Part shown: one piece after another, positions 11,890 to 25,319 of the stretch
How the letters are laid out: the number at the start of each line of letters is the position of its first letter
Position numbering within the stretch: position 1 is the first letter of the stretch
Assembly: GCA_015680905.1 (NCBI GenBank)
Contig: CM027378.1
Span: 620,001 to 684,000 of the forward strand
Direction: 5' to 3'
Origin: Coptis chinensis
Lineage: Eukaryota; Streptophyta; Magnoliopsida; Ranunculales; Ranunculaceae
DNA length: 64,000 bases
The notes under the pieces: model-generated
The model's input: only the letters and a program-made list of their open reading frames with translations
What the model was told of the DNA's origin: nothing
Databases searched by the model: none
Translations under genes and position numbers: made by a program

Positions 11890-12700
11890 CCAAAGTCTTC
11901 TAATTATGTATGTATTTTATGAAAGCCCAAACTTTGGCCCATAGTCGTGTCCTTGGTCAGAGTATTATTTATTAAGAATTTTTTGTTCATGTATAAACTT
12001 GCGTCCAAAGTCTTTTAATTATGTATGTATTTTACGAATGCCCAAACTGTGGCCCATAGTCGTGTCCTTGGTCAGAGTATTATTTATTAAGAACTTTTTG
12101 TTTATGTATAAACTTGCACTTACATACTGAATCGTTAAGTTGTGATGGAAGAAGAATCAACGAATTGGAACGATAAAATTCGTATTAACCGAACTATTAT
12201 TTATTTTCTACTATTTATCAACGTATGTGGAGTTGATAGTGAAAACGAACATCGTATCTAGCAAAAAAAATGTACGAACAATGTGAAAAACCTTAAGTCT
12301 TCTAATTATGTATGTATTTTACGAAAGACCAAACTTTGGCCCATAGTCTATTAATCTGTTAAACTTTTAAAATTGTTTGGGCCTCATTGTTTATTTTTTA
12401 AAAAAGCCCAACTTTTTGTTCATGTATAAACTTGCACTTACATGCTAAATCGTTAAGTTGTGATGGAAGAAGAATCAACGAATTGGAACGATAAAATTCC
12501 TATTAACCGAACTATTATTTATCTGGTACTATTTATCAACGTATGTGGGGTTTATTGTGAAAACGAATATCGTATCTAGCAAAAAAAATGTACGAACAAC
12601 GTGAAAAACCTAAAGTCTTCTAATTATGTATGTATTTTACGAAAGTCCAAACTTTGGCCCATAATCGTGTCCTTGGTTAGAGTATTATTTATTAAACAAA
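11890..12700. repeat. Nested tandem duplications (115 and 318 bp)
   Basis: A block starting AAAGTCTTCTAATTATG and containing AACTTTGGCCCATAGTC recurs near 11897, 12012, 12298 and 12616. The first two copies are 115 bp apart. A larger unit recurs with an offset of 318 bp: GTATAAACTTGCACTTACAT is at 12106 and 12424, and TCTAATTATG at 12301 and 12619. No coding potential was seen. Confidence 0.85.
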
Positions 12701-13310
12701 ATGTAAAAGAAAATTGAACTGCAAGTTAATTAATTATCCATATAAACAAATTTTCCAAAATATTTCACTGTTCTTTGAATATAATCCTAATTAGCAATTC
12801 TATAAAGATGTTCTAAACCATTGTTGTTACCTAGTAAGTAAGGCTCTTTCTACCTCCAATTGGAATCAAAACAAATTAAAAATATCATATGCACTCATTA
12901 TTGCGTTGATCAGCTTTTGATAGGTTTTCTAAAAGCTTTCTCCGACTTAAAGAGGAGAAGTGCCCATTTTTAGAGAAAGCGTTCTACAAAGAAATATTAT
13001 TAATATCAATTCAAGAAGGTTGTTGTTACTACAATGAAAGTAGATTATAAATGTCTCCCTACAAATATTTGGTAAATTTTATTGATAGAACTTACATTGA
13101 TAATTCATGACTGTACCTCAACAGCTTATATTCATATCCTTCGGTTGCCTCCATAATTTGTTAATCTCGTCTCATTATATAATTTTTTACGTGTTGAAAA
13201 CCATGCTCATGGATAATAATGTGGCCTATGAGTGCCAACGAAATTAAACAATCTACACAAACTTGAGTCCAAATACCAAATTTTTTTTAAAAGGAAAAAG
13301 AAAAAGAAAA
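12701..13310. other. AT-rich non-coding stretch
   Basis: I see no gene, repeat pair or terminal structure here beyond short A-rich runs near 13280-13315. Confidence 0.4.
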
Positions 13311-13311
13311 A

Positions 13312-13450
13312 ACAAAACCCCAACTTTTAAAATTGCATAGAAATAAAATTGTAAGAAGCTTCTAACAATATGCTATGATACAAAACTCCAACTTTTAAAA
13401 TTGCATAGAAATAAAATGGTAAGAAGCTTCTAAGCAATCATGAACAATAT
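13312..13450. repeat. 68-bp tandem duplication
   Basis: CAACTTTTAAAATTGCATAG and the following AAATAAAAT-GTAAGAAGCTTCTAA appear at 13321 and again at 13389 with few differences. Confidence 0.85.
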
Positions 13451-16400
13451 GCTAAAATAGTAGCTTCAAAGATGAAGATACTCTACTACTAAAGGCCGGA
13501 TCAGAACAAAGATAATGAGTTAATATCGTGGATCGAATGTGCATAGAATCACATCCTAATTCGCAAATTAAAACTTATTAAAATAAAAAGACATAAGGTT
13601 GCCCAGTTAATTGATGTAATTACCTTACGTAAGTATTTTCCCAACTATCCATAGCCAACCATTTATATATTCCCCTTAGTAGCTCTGCTAACGGAGTCAT
13701 CATTATTCAATATCCAAGCTTAATTAATTTAACTTTTAGAACGACAATATGAGAAATGTTGGTCATAAATGACATTGTTTTAAGAAAATAAATCAATTAT
13801 GAAAAGGAATAGATATTTATTTGGTCCCATTTGGTCTGACTTCTATTTGGTGACATCCTTTCGAAACCCCCAAGAAACACAGAGGACTGTGAGAATGTGT
13901 TTAGTGGAATTATCATGGTAACATGGCTCCCATGCCATTGAAATTTGATCAAGGACTGTGAGAAGTAAACATGGATAAACATGTATCATTATTTAGTAAC
14001 ATTATGCAAATGAATTATCACATATATCCAATCAGATGATATACCCATATTCTTATATACCCTGACAAAATGACAAATAAAGTGGTTAAAACCAAAATTG
14101 AGCTTGCTAAACAAATATAACATAGCCCAAACAAATATGAAAAGTAGAGCAAAAAATATATTACCAGCTACATACTGTAAACACGACCAATTCAGCTCAA
14201 AGTACTTTAAAGAACCAAGTTACCAACCAAGAAAAATTTAACACGTCCAATAATCCCATATAGATAGAAGTCATAGAACAATAAAGTATCATGAATATAG
14301 AATACCTAAAATTTAACACAACCTAAGACTGCACATGAGATTAAATAGGCCACTAAACAGTTGTCCTAAAAAAAATTCAACAAACAACAAAATGAAATTA
14401 TACAAATAAGAACTTAAGTATGGATACTTTCATGAACACATGTTCTACCTAGATTATTAACCAAACTATTATCTTCTTCTCAGTTTTATTGAATAATCTG
14501 ATTTATAACATACTTCTCTCATTAGATTTAACAATGAAAAAAATTGAATACACATTCTAACTTTTGATAAGCAAGCATGAAACACCCATGACAGACCACC
14601 TTGGTTCAATTCTCTTATATTCAACAGACACAAATGTGGTAAGCATGCATCTAGTACTTAGCACCAAACATATATAGTAGAAAATATATAGTAGGGGAGC
14701 ATCAATCATTTAACATATACCTTTTTGGTAATTGGCAAAGACAGCTCGCACCCATTAATTTGTTGATATCAACCCTGCCTTTGCTGTTCGTAGGTAGATT
14801 AAAATTCTTTTCAAATCATAAGCCAAATCATAAGCTTGGAATCCAACATACACAAATCCAATAACAGTCACCGATATACAATACATGCCACAAATTAATA
14901 AGTAAAGTCAATCTCAACATACTAATAATTAAACTTACTCAAAAAAAAATAAAAAAATAAAAAATAAAAAATCATAACATGTATTTTTCTACATGATACA
15001 ATGGTAGCTTAACAAAATTATAATAAAGCTATAAGACACCAATAAATAAACATACATCTCAAAAGTAGAATCTCGACATTGAAAATCAAACGTGGATAAC
15101 AAAAGAAAATCATATTGAAGACTATATGAACGTAATACTGCGGTTTCTAAAAAAAAAAATTGTTTAATGAAATTAATTATGTCTTACCGTTCATATTAGC
15201 CTTTGAGAGCGGATTGCAAAAACAATATAGAACTATACCCTAATAATAGATAGATATCCAAAAAATAGAAAATGAATTTAGAAAACGTTAAAATATGATC
15301 ACCTGACCTGCCTCACAAAGTGATGACTAAATAATCTTTAAAAAATTGCTACTTTTAGAACTGGAATTGTAAAACACAGTAAAAAAATTGCCACTTTGAG
15401 AGCTGGAACTGGAAAACACATATGAACTAACGCTCTCCCACATTCACAAAAAGAAAAGAAAGCGCACAAAATGACAATTATCCAAAAGTACTAAAACTTC
15501 ATTCATCATCCCACCATCCTACTCTTATTTGCCACCGACCAAGCAAATAAAAATTCAGATTTCTTTCAAATCTTAATTCAGTCGCATTTGGCAAATTATT
15601 TGCCTAGCATGTTCTAGAGCAATATATCAAATGTTTATTCCACCCAAAAAGATTGAAGTAACCAAACCTTGATTGCCAAACCCCAAGTTCTTTTCTATAA
15701 AATTCTGAAAATGTCAAGGTCTTCAAACTTTCGAAGTCATTCTGTCTTAAAACGGAGTGGGATGGTATTACAAATTTAAGCTGGACTACATAGTAACAAT
15801 CTTCATAAATAAATTGTATTACAAATTAAACACTATGAAATCACATGTTTTTGAAGCAGACATCAGCTTTCTACCGTGGTAACACCATCTTTATGACGTA
15901 TGTTGAAAAATCATTTTGTTTGAAATATGCTTTTCAGCTAGATTTTCACCTGCACGAAAGAGTGTCAATTTAGTCTCTAAGATGTGTCTTATGGCATAAC
16001 GACAGACCTCTTTCATGTGAACAATTTACATCTATACAATAGAATTATCCATGTTCACCTCAATAGTAATGTCTCAGCTCGAGGATGAAAAGCCAAACAT
16101 GTAGTTGTGATTGTCATCATGGCCTGCATTTGGCTAAAACAAAATTGCAATCATTGACCAAGAGCAAAATCATTGGGTTAGCAAGACATTAAAGAAATCC
16201 ACACACAACTCTTCATTACCTTAAATGTCGGAAGAGATGTTTATCTCGCCACCTCAGAATTGAACAAAAACCTTTTGGAAGGATACAACGCGATTGCGAA
16301 CATAATAAAATAATTATATGCGTAGTTACGGACTTTCTCTTTTGAACTAAAAAAATGTGGTAGATTTGTCATTTGCACAGAGAAGGATGCCATGGAAGCG

Positions 16401-19228
16401 GAATCTATTAGATATGTACCAATATTAGTATATTATCAATCTTAAAGCTGCGAAAGCTATAAGATATGTATTATCAATCTTAAAGCCGCGGAAGCTATAA
16501 GATATGTATTATCAATCTTAAAGTCGCGAAAGCTATAAGATATGTACCAATATTAGTATATTGTCAATCTTGAAGCCATATTGAAAACAATAATACCAGT
16601 TTTACTATATACCAATCTTAATATTATAAGAAGTTATCTCCATTTTAACTTTTTTGTTGACTTGAACAACATTAGATCAAGAACTGATCTCAAAATCCAT
16701 GCCTCAATCAAGCTGACAGTGAGCACTTGTAAATAATTTTAATCTAATGCAAACAACATCAAATGAGATCACACTAAATGCTTAGTTAGAAGAAAAAAAA
16801 TTATAACAATAATAGAAGTCTTAAGATTATACCAATTGGTAGCAGTAGATACTAAGGAGCAATAATGAAGGTGAAAATCTTACGATACAAAAATGCAAGT
16901 CTTAAAAGGCTTGTTAAGTTCTGACAATATTATACCTCTCAAGTATAAAAAATGGGTGGTTCAATTCACATAATATGTTCACAACAACCTATTGATTGGT
17001 TACACTCGAGAGCAAGTTCCTACTTCCTAGATGGACAAAGAAACCAATAAATAATTGACTACACACTCTTTGCTATAAGTTATTGGAGGCTCTATTTGTT
17101 GGGTTCACGGAGACAACTTAAATGCAACTAAGCTTTCAAAATGGGTCTTTTGGTAGATATATCTCGCTAGTGAAAGTTGTCAAAAAAAAAAATAATAAAA
17201 ATAAAATAAAAATAAAAAACAGTTCCATCTCATTCATGCAAAAAGTCATTTATTAGTTTCTCACGACCCATTTTTCCCTGCTAATTATTATAGGGAGCAT
17301 CACAAATCTATTTACCAATGTGTGTACCAGTTTTGCTATCACAATTGAATAGACCAATTAGAAACACGATTACTCTTCGAAAGAGTAAGTGAGTTTCATA
17401 CAGATTTTGACCCCACTACATGTCCATGTCATATGAACCAATATGGCCAACAAACCTCATGACCAATTCATCCTTGAGCACAATGAAAATAAGTAACAAA
17501 GCTCATATAAATAAAGTAATAAATTATATTTAGAATAGCGCAAAAAATATGAGAAATTCTAGATCAATCCGAATATCGAAGGTAGCTTATTTATCCTCTT
17601 TCTTCTATTACACATAGACAGTGCGAATTACAATGTAGAACTAATAGGAAAATAAGGTGAAAATCTACTTAACCGAACGTATTTCCATCATCTCAACGTA
17701 AAGTCAATATCTCACCGATAAGATGACCTCTTCTCAAATGCCCATCTGACACATAGAGCATTAGACAAAAAATATTGTCATAAGATATAATGGGCGGCAT
17801 TCTCAAAAACTCTTGCTGTTGTATCCTAAAAACGTTGTATCATGCATTATTATTCTCATAACTTAATTAGCTTGTGAGCTTGTTTTACTCGTATTAAGGA
17901 ATGCTTCTTGAAGCCAAATAAGGGCATAAACGGCTATAAAGAGTCTTGAGTACCTTCCCCTCCCTTCAGAAACCAACTAAGGCAACTCTGATTGAATGCA
18001 AAATCCCGCTAGCCATTATTCGTAAGACTTACTCCTAGATCCATGAAGGAAATAGGCATCTGTAAACCGGTGTAGATAAGCGAAGAACAGAAAGAGGAAT
18101 CACAAACTAAATTCATTCTTTCTTAATTTGATTGAACTTACCGGTATGATGATTTTAATCTAAGCTAAGTAAAGAAGATTTCATAAGAAAAACCAATCTT
18201 GAGCATACTTCACAACTTATCAATTCTTCGTTATTCAACACCATTAAAAATGATAGAAATTGATGTGTTCTCTTTTGGATATGAAACAAAGCTGACAGGT
18301 TTAAGCAAATACTAAATATCTAAATATTTAGTTTTTCGTGTTTCATTAACTATTTGCTTATACTGATTTTACGTAATTAACCTTATTTACCATCTAATAA
18401 ATTAGTTAATAGTAATGACTTATTTTGTAATGAATATCAAATTAGGATAGTAATTAACCTCAGTTATTTGATACTTGTAAAATAAGATACTTTGATTTCG
18501 AAACGAATAGTCAAAGGAATAATGACTTACAAATGTACCAATACTCTATAAGCCTTAGGTCTAAAGTCACAATGAACCAATATTTAGAGGACGCTTACAA
18601 CCCATCTTCTTAACAGACAAATGTGCATAAGGAATAAAGAGCAAGGACGATATATACCTGAAACCAATGAAAAAAAGCAAGTATAAGGGGGACTGACAAT
18701 AATGGCAGCCACTTGTCTCGTTAATGCTGCCTCAATTACTGCCAAGTGACATTGCACTACCTTATCGATCTTAAAAATACACCAGCAAATAAAACCCACA
18801 TTAACCAATTGTGCTAATATATCAAACCAAAGCAAAAACCTCAAAAGAAAAACCATGGAGAGCTAGTTTTGTCTTGGACAGGTTCAAATCAATTCACTTT
18901 GTTTTATCATGCAATGAAGATTTTAGGCAATGACAATCAGATATATATATAAGAAATTTTTAAACCTCAGCACTGACACGGATTCGAAGTGTGGACACAT
19001 ATGTCCATGTCAATGCAACTTAGGTTTAACATCAAACTAAAAGGATATGATGCTTAAGTTCTATATTGTACATTTTTGTCAACCATGGTATCTATTTTAT
19101 TATATTTTAATTAGTACAAACAGCTAGCATGTAATATTAAAGTGGTAAATGGCCTTCGATGATTCATAGGTTTCTTTCCTCAAGCTAAAAGTTTTGTATT
19201 GCCTGTTTGCTGACTATTTTTTATGCAG
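13451..19228. other. Long AT-rich stretch without a recognised gene
   Basis: About 5.8 kb has no recognisable protein frame. A 90-codon minus-strand frame at 18584-18856 is hydrophobic (VNVGFICWCIFKIDK) and might be an exon of a membrane-protein gene, but I recognise no family. The only structured part is a 38-bp tandem repeat at 16435-16560. The last bases before 19229 look like the 3' part of an intron (TTTTTTATGCAG). Confidence 0.4.
16435..16560. repeat. 38-bp tandem repeat, about three copies
   Basis: The unit AAAGCTATAAGATATGTATT plus ATCAATCTTAAAGCCGCG repeats with an exact 38-bp offset (copies anchored at 16444, 16482 and 16520). Confidence 0.85.
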
Positions 19229-19843
19229 GGAGAGGATATCAAACTTGCAATTGAGGATGCAGGGTTTGATGCAGAGGTGCTTTCAGAATCCGATTCTATT
19301 CAACCGAAATCACAGGGTACATTAACAGGATAGGTCAAGATAGGGGGTACGACCTGTGCAGCATGTGTAAACTCTGTCGAAGGTATTTTGAGAAAACTTG
19401 CCAGTGTCAAAAGACCAGTTGTTGCCTTATCTACATCATTGGGGTAAGTCGAATATGAACCTACTTCAATTAGTAAGCAAGAGATTGTTGTTGCATTTGA
19501 AGATGCTGGTTTTGAAGGTTCTTTTGTATAGAGCAGTGAGCAGGACAAAATAATATTAGGAGTATCTGGAATATGCATTGAAATGGATTTGCATATTTTG
19601 AAAGGCATGCTTGGCAATTTGAAAGGAGTGAGGCAATTCCGTTTTGATTTAACTCGTTCGGAATTAGAGGTTCTCTTTGATCCAGAAGCCATAAGTTCCA
19701 TATCCATAGTAGATAATATTTGTGGAAGGAACAAAGATAGATATAAAGTAACAGTCAAGAACCCTTACCCACCAACAAATTCAAGTACTATAGAAGAATC
19801 AGCAAAAATGTTCTGGCTTTTCACCTCCAGTTTGTTTCTCAAT
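19229..19843 (+). pseudogene. RAN1/HMA7-like copper ATPase exon, dead
   Basis: This is one exon of a P1B copper-transporting ATPase of the RAN1 (HMA7) type, which loads copper into ethylene receptors in Arabidopsis. It begins right after TTATGCAG and ends at AAT followed by GTAAGT, so both splice borders survive. All 205 codons stay in one frame, broken by three stops at 19331 (TAG), 19445 (TAA) and 19529 (TAG). It spans the end of the first heavy-metal domain (EDIKLAIEDAGFDAEVL) and the second domain with TCAACVNSVEGIL; the usual M of MTCAAC is T. The linker follows up to the first membrane segment (MFWLFTSSLFLN). No neighbouring ATPase exons were found, so it is a one-exon fragment copied from genomic DNA. 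Confidence 0.9.
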
Positions 19844-21774
19844 GTAAGTAAGACTGCTTGTTTTAGAGATACAAATAATATTAGTTTTCTTTTTCTTTAT
19901 ATGGATGTTTTCATGTAGAATGGTACCTCATGTTTGAATCTTATTCACAATATCTAACCACTCTATAGTTTTTTCTATTGCATCAGTCGTAAATCCACCC
20001 TCGGCAGTCATCACCATCATCTCTATGACCTTACACTACTATCTTCGGAAGGACTGGTTTAGGCAGAAAACACGTTGAAAGGGTATGAATATAACTCATC
20101 AGTTGGGAGAAATGAAGTTATGCAACCATAGCATGAAATGAATCAATTTGCAACTAAACAATTAGAGTTTAAAGGCCAATTTGACAGCGGCCATTTAAAA
20201 AATATGTGATAAAGAAAGTAGTAGTGAAAACATGTAATGAAGGTCTTTCGAGGCATGTTTCTAATGTGTCTAGGTAGTGGCTCATACAATAATGACTCCC
20301 CTGCGTATACTTACCTTCAATTAAATTACACTTCTTTCCATTGGTACTGATAGGGTATCCACAGCCACTCATGACACCCAAATCATGAATTTGTTTATTT
20401 TTGTTGGGGAAAAAAATACGAATTTGTGCTAGGTGGTTCTAAAGAGTGGAGAAACTAAAAGCTTAAACTATGCTCCCTATAAAAGACTTCAACTGTGTCC
20501 CCTTTGACGAATCCCATTGAAATTGAGCTCAACGGTTCTATTCCTAGGGAAAAAATGAAACAATAATTTAAAAAAAAAAAAAATGGAAAAAAAAAAAAAT
20601 GAAATAAGGGCTTAACTTTAAAAATGACATCTAATCTATAGCAGTAACCGCGCCTAAATACCATTGAAGCACCATGGTACCAAATTAAAGCCCTAAAACA
20701 AACAATATATTTCATGGTAAGATACCAATAATGAAAGAAATAACAAAAAGCCATTTAACGACCAAACATTCCTATAAGGTGAAATCTATAATTTTGAAAC
20801 TTTAAAAACAACTATCGAATGTCTTGAAAAATTTAAACGATTTTGATAAGAATAAAAAGAGCATATTTATCTACAAAAGAGAATGGAACATGCATACCAA
20901 GTATTGGGCATATTTCTTGGAATAAAGATCTCCGAGAATAGACGACTTTAGTAGGCAATCCTAACATCAAACAATAAGTGAAATAAGAGAAATGTAATTA
21001 GTAAAACACAAAACGGAAGAAAATTGATTTAACAACCACTCTTAGTTGAATACACCACCATCCACCTAGGGAAAATCAACTTGCAAGGCTACCTGAATTG
21101 GGTGCAATCTCAAGTACTATTCAACCACTTTTCAGTTTGTCTGACATACCAATAACAATGCAACAATGAAAGGGACTCAACTCCTGATCCCTGAAGCTCC
21201 AACTCAAAATCGATCCTATCAAGGAGATTAGAGAAGTAGGGTGACATCCACCACAAACGAATGAAATCATATAAAATCTTTTATGACAAATAAAAGATTG
21301 AAGGGTGCTTCTTCTTCACACACCTTTGAAGTATTTAACCATCAATATATTACTTCATTCAGGTTGACAACATACATAGGAAGGCATATGCCCATCAAGC
21401 TGCTGGAGTTTATAGGATTAATTGCTCAAATAAAAGCATGTTGCACACCTTCGTCGGTTTCTCCAGCACCACTGATAAAACCACAGCCTCCACTTCCTCT
21501 CCTGCAATGATAATCATTTAAATAAAAATTTGTTTAGAGAATCATAACAATATGAAATAGGATCAGAAAATGCGGGATCAATGAATTGTACAAAAGGTTA
21601 TCAGTTTGACATGTAAAGAGTATTAAATTATTTCTTTCTATGATCACACTAATGCACTTTGTTTTTTCGATAATAAATCACACTAATGCACTCAAACTCA
21701 TCCTGCTAAAACATATATGATTACACTAAAAAGCATAAAATCAAACAAAAAAAGATGAAAACTTTTAATTCTTA
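19844..21774. other. Non-coding stretch after the ATPase fragment
   Basis: The first part could be residual intron. The rest is AT-rich with A-runs near 20570-20600. A short minus-strand patch near 21430-21505 follows TCATTGCAG and could be an exon (GEEVEAVVLSVVLEKPTKV), but it is not recognised. Confidence 0.35.
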
Positions 21775-22312
21775 CTAATCAATGGAAGTGATGAGAACAC
21801 CAGCCCAAAGTGGCAAATAGCCATGACTCAAAATCTGAATAGCAATAGCACTACCAATAACTTCTTGAATATCAGCACCATTTAAAGCCAACTCAGCCAT
21901 AATCCACAACAAATACCTAGCCCATTTAGGATACTCATCTCTACAAAGTTCAGCCAAGTGTTTCCCCGTAGCAACACCCAATCTAGCAGACAACAATTGA
22001 ATCAACAAACCCATTATAGTAGCCCACATTAATAACCACAACAAAGAGTATCCAACAATTGCACCTGATTGTAAATTTCCTGGATCTAAAAAAGTTATAC
22101 TCATTAGAAAACCCGGGTCTGTGAATAACCATAGTTTTTTCCATGAGAATAGTGGGGTCGTTGTTGTGTAGTCTTAATTGTTCACCGGGAATAATAAATT
22201 CGTCTGTTCCGGATATTACTACTTTCTCGTTTGACTGATAGGCCCTTTCTTCATCTTCTTCTTCTTCTGATAAGGATAATGGGGAGTTGGGTATTGTTGT
22301 TGTTTGTAACAA
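21775..22312 (-). pseudogene. NRAMP metal transporter, first exon only
   Basis: This is the N-terminal part of a plant NRAMP divalent-metal transporter (NRAMP2/3/4-like). Seen are an acidic N-terminus from ATG at 22312 (LSEEEEDEE), then [18 protein letters not shown] and the TM1 motif FLDPGN. TM2-TM4 follow with [21 protein letters not shown]-like and [14 protein letters not shown] blocks, ending at ITSID. Defects: a one-base frameshift near 22155 between the acidic tail and FSWKK, GPGF changed to DPGF, and about four residues lost after DPGNL, where EGD is usual. The exon end reads GATTAGTAAG, so the splice donor may be shifted. No later exons follow on the minus strand, so about three quarters of the gene is absent. 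Confidence 0.88.
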
Positions 22313-22537
22313 ACTGAGATTGAAGATGGTGAGAGAGAAGGATAGGAAATGAGAGGAAGGAATTTTTTTCCGTTTTTTGAGTGTTTTTTTCTTAAGTGAA
22401 CTTCCATTTTTCTCTCCTCTTTCTTCGTATTTCTTCCTTTTTTTTTTGTAATACTGTAATACCCCTAAGTAACACCCTTTTTTTTTAGCGTGTAATTCGA
22501 TTGAATTTTTTTAGTTTTAGGAGCCCATAGGAATTAA

Positions 22538-22695
22538 AGAAGGAGGTCATAGTAATTAAAGAATAAATAAAGGATAAACTATCAAATTTAGGGAGGTGTT
22601 TCTAATTTTTTCAAGTGACTACTTTTTAGGAGTCTCCCAAAATGCTCGGTTAAGAAAACAAAGGCATGTGATGAGGAGAGAGGTCAGGTGCAAGC
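22538..22695. repeat. Dispersed ~150-bp repeat, copy 1
   Basis: It shares with copies at 29.0 and 33.2 kb an ordered set of blocks: GGGAGGT, a TAATT-rich spacer, TTTTTAGGAGTCTCC, CTCGGTT, and finally GATGAGGAGAGAGGTCAGG then GCAAGCTTTTA. This is the most diverged copy. It lies between the NRAMP 5' end and the Cpn60 fragment. Confidence 0.65.
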
Positions 22696-22766
22696 TTTTA
22701 TTAAACCCACTAAAATTCAAAACCAATAATAAAATCCTTGTTCAGTTTACCCGGTGAAATGCTTAC

Positions 22767-23083
22767 CCTCTCCATGACCACACTTCTATTGTCACCAGAA
22801 TTTTTAGCAATTAGCTTTAGTGGATAGCTCATGGCTCTTTTAACAATAGCTACCATCTGCCCATGATAATGAACACCGGGCAAAGTAATATAACAAAACA
22901 ATGCATAATTCTCTCACAGAGAAAGAAAAAGTAAACTAAAGTTATTCAAGTCCAAAAGAAGTATATGTCGACATATACCTTTTGCTCCTCGTTATCAAGA
23001 GTAACCCTGATAGAGTCAATCTTTGCTGCAAGTCTCAACAGGGTGCACCCTCCACCAACTACAATGCCTTTCTCAACAATTGC
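22767..23083 (-). pseudogene. Plastid chaperonin 60 beta, two exons
   Basis: This is a fragment of the plastid Cpn60 beta subunit (Rubisco-binding chaperonin, ATP-driven folding). Exon 22979-23083 encodes [20 protein letters not shown] then [14 protein letters not shown]. Here VVGGG matches the GroEL-family nucleotide-binding glycine loop. A 122-bp intron with GT and AG ends separates it from 22767-22856, encoding IVKRAMSYPLKLIAKNSGDN then RSVVMER. Exon borders match correct splice sites on all four sides. The rest of the ~600-residue protein is missing. VGAD at the second exon start is changed to MVA. A truncated copy is more likely than a gene. Confidence 0.88.
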
Positions 23084-25246
23084 CTGAGAAATCATTGACA
23101 ACACCAAATTGAGTTCAAAGAATAACTTGTGGAGCAGCAACTCAAGAGTCTTAGGGACTGTTATATTTGGACCTGCATTATGTCAACCAAAAGATAGATG
23201 GATAAATTGAAATTAATCGAGCAACTATCTCTGAAAGTGCCACTACCATTTTCTTCTTGCTAACCCTATGAGGACCTGTAAATAATAACCAAGCACATCA
23301 CACTACTTGCCATTTTCTTATTGTGAATTTCTTAAAATTTATGGAAAATTGAGAATCTATATAGGAAATTAAGATAAAAATTCTATATCTGAAAACTATT
23401 TAGCTTGAAATATATGGACTTCTAGCATGATTAGTGGTCTTTATTTGTTCAATATATTTCATCAACTCATATACAATTCCCACTTAGTTAATAGTTTTAT
23501 TTGCAAATGCATTGCTTTGGTCAGTATTAGCTCATATTTTAAGGAAAAAAAATCACGTAGGCAAAAGTTGTCACTAAGCACATTATTGCACGCATATGCA
23601 ATAAAGAAAGCACTTAGGTTTACACACTACCGAAGCCATATCATTATTAACCCACCGATGCATATATATGAAATAAAATACCTTTACTGTAGTCATAAAC
23701 TTGTTAACCCTTTGACCCATGTAACAGAAACTACTAAAGTATATTCAAATCAAAGACAACAAAAATGGCTCACCATCAACAATACCTTTACGGTTCTCTT
23801 GTACGTATCACACATTCATGCTTTTTAGAAGGAAAAAAAAAAATCACTCCTAATTACTGAGCTCTCTTACTAGTCCTAACAAACATCTATGTCGCCACTC
23901 TCTAAGTCTTAATCTATGAACATTATATCTCCCTACATTCATCTATTCTTTGACATATAATGATGCAGTGCATCTCTCTTAGTAGAAATTTACATGTCAT
24001 AATCTCATTATAATCATATAGTAATAGACTGGACTGTCAGAGTAATATTGAAGAACTTAGCTTGTTGTCTCAAATATAATAATCAGTTCATTGTCGTAAG
24101 ATAATCAATCCACCACTTAGGCCCAAAATCACTTCTTTATATAAGTACCAATATACACTTAAAAAATTGCACTTACCGTAGGTAAACTTAAGATTCCTTT
24201 GCCCATTTTGTTTGTTTTTCGGCGACATTCTTCCTCTTTTACTTTAACCTGAAAATGCAAACACTGAAAACAATGATGATCTCAAACTCTTTCATAATCT
24301 TACGACCTGAAAATGCAAACAATGAAAACAATGATGATCTCAAACACTGAAAATCACCAATTTCACCTGATTGCTTTGAGAGAGAAGGAGTTCAATATTG
24401 CATGGGTACTTCTAACCTACAACAACAATAGGGTGAAACACAAACTCACATATCCTTCTTCTTCTCCTTCTTATTATACCACAAACTTAGATCCACATCT
24501 CGTATTCTTAACAATTAAACTATTTAAGATGAGGCACATGTTAGCCCATGTTGCATTCTACTTAATTACTCGGGATCTTGAGGACTTAGATTCATTGTTC
24601 TTCTAATCTTTAATGTGCTACCTTTTTCCCAAAAACAAAAGAGATCAAATAGTTGTGTATTCATCTTGGTGAAGGAGGGATGAATAGAAATCTCGTGGTT
24701 TTAGAAAAATGAATAGAACCAACCACTAAAGGTTTCATCACAAAAACCATTCACAATAGACGTACACCTCGGTAGAAATGTGAGCATAATCTTGAATAAC
24801 ATAGTAAATGGATAGAACCCTCGGAATTGTAGAAAAAATATTGAAACCATTCAATTTCCTTAATGGTCTATAAGAAATAATAGTGACAATAGTTAGGTCC
24901 ATTTGCACACCTCTATAGTCTTTCAATGCAACCACCATATATAGATAGCCATATTTTATAAAAGACTCGTCACATCTAAAAAGTTTAAAATTTGTTGTAT
25001 TCCTTGAATTTCATACCGTACTTGAACTGAGCCTTGCTCAATAGAAAAAGAAACAATAACTTTTATATTAAAAATGAGTATGAAACTATTAAACCCTAAT
25101 CCCATAATTATCATAACCCTAATCACGGACACAATCCAGATTCACAAATATGAAAGATCCTTCAAAAATTGTTGTCTCTAACCATTGATGTTGTAGAGAA
25201 ATGGAAATGAGAGATACTTGGGGAATGTGGATGCCATGGGAATATC
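23084..25246. other. Non-coding stretch with a 58-bp duplication
   Basis: No further chaperonin exons are found. A 58-bp tandem duplication (CCTGAAAATGCAAACA at 24248 and 24306) is the only clear structure. ORFs at 23427-23828, 24313-24606 and 24738-24938 have no recognisable motifs. Confidence 0.4.
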
Positions 25247-25319
25247 GTTTGTTTGTTTGTTTGTTTGTTTGTTTGTTTGTTTGTTTGTTTTGTTTTGTTT
25301 TTTGTTTTGTTTTTTTTTT
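25247..25319. repeat. GTTT microsatellite
   Basis: About eleven GTTT units are followed by irregular T/G-rich sequence. Confidence 0.95.

Noticed and set aside
22538-22695. Dispersed repeat as a copy of the 58-kb element TIR
   Set aside because: Both contain CACT-(CT)AATATTGC-like words, but the surrounding sequence does not align, so the link is too weak.
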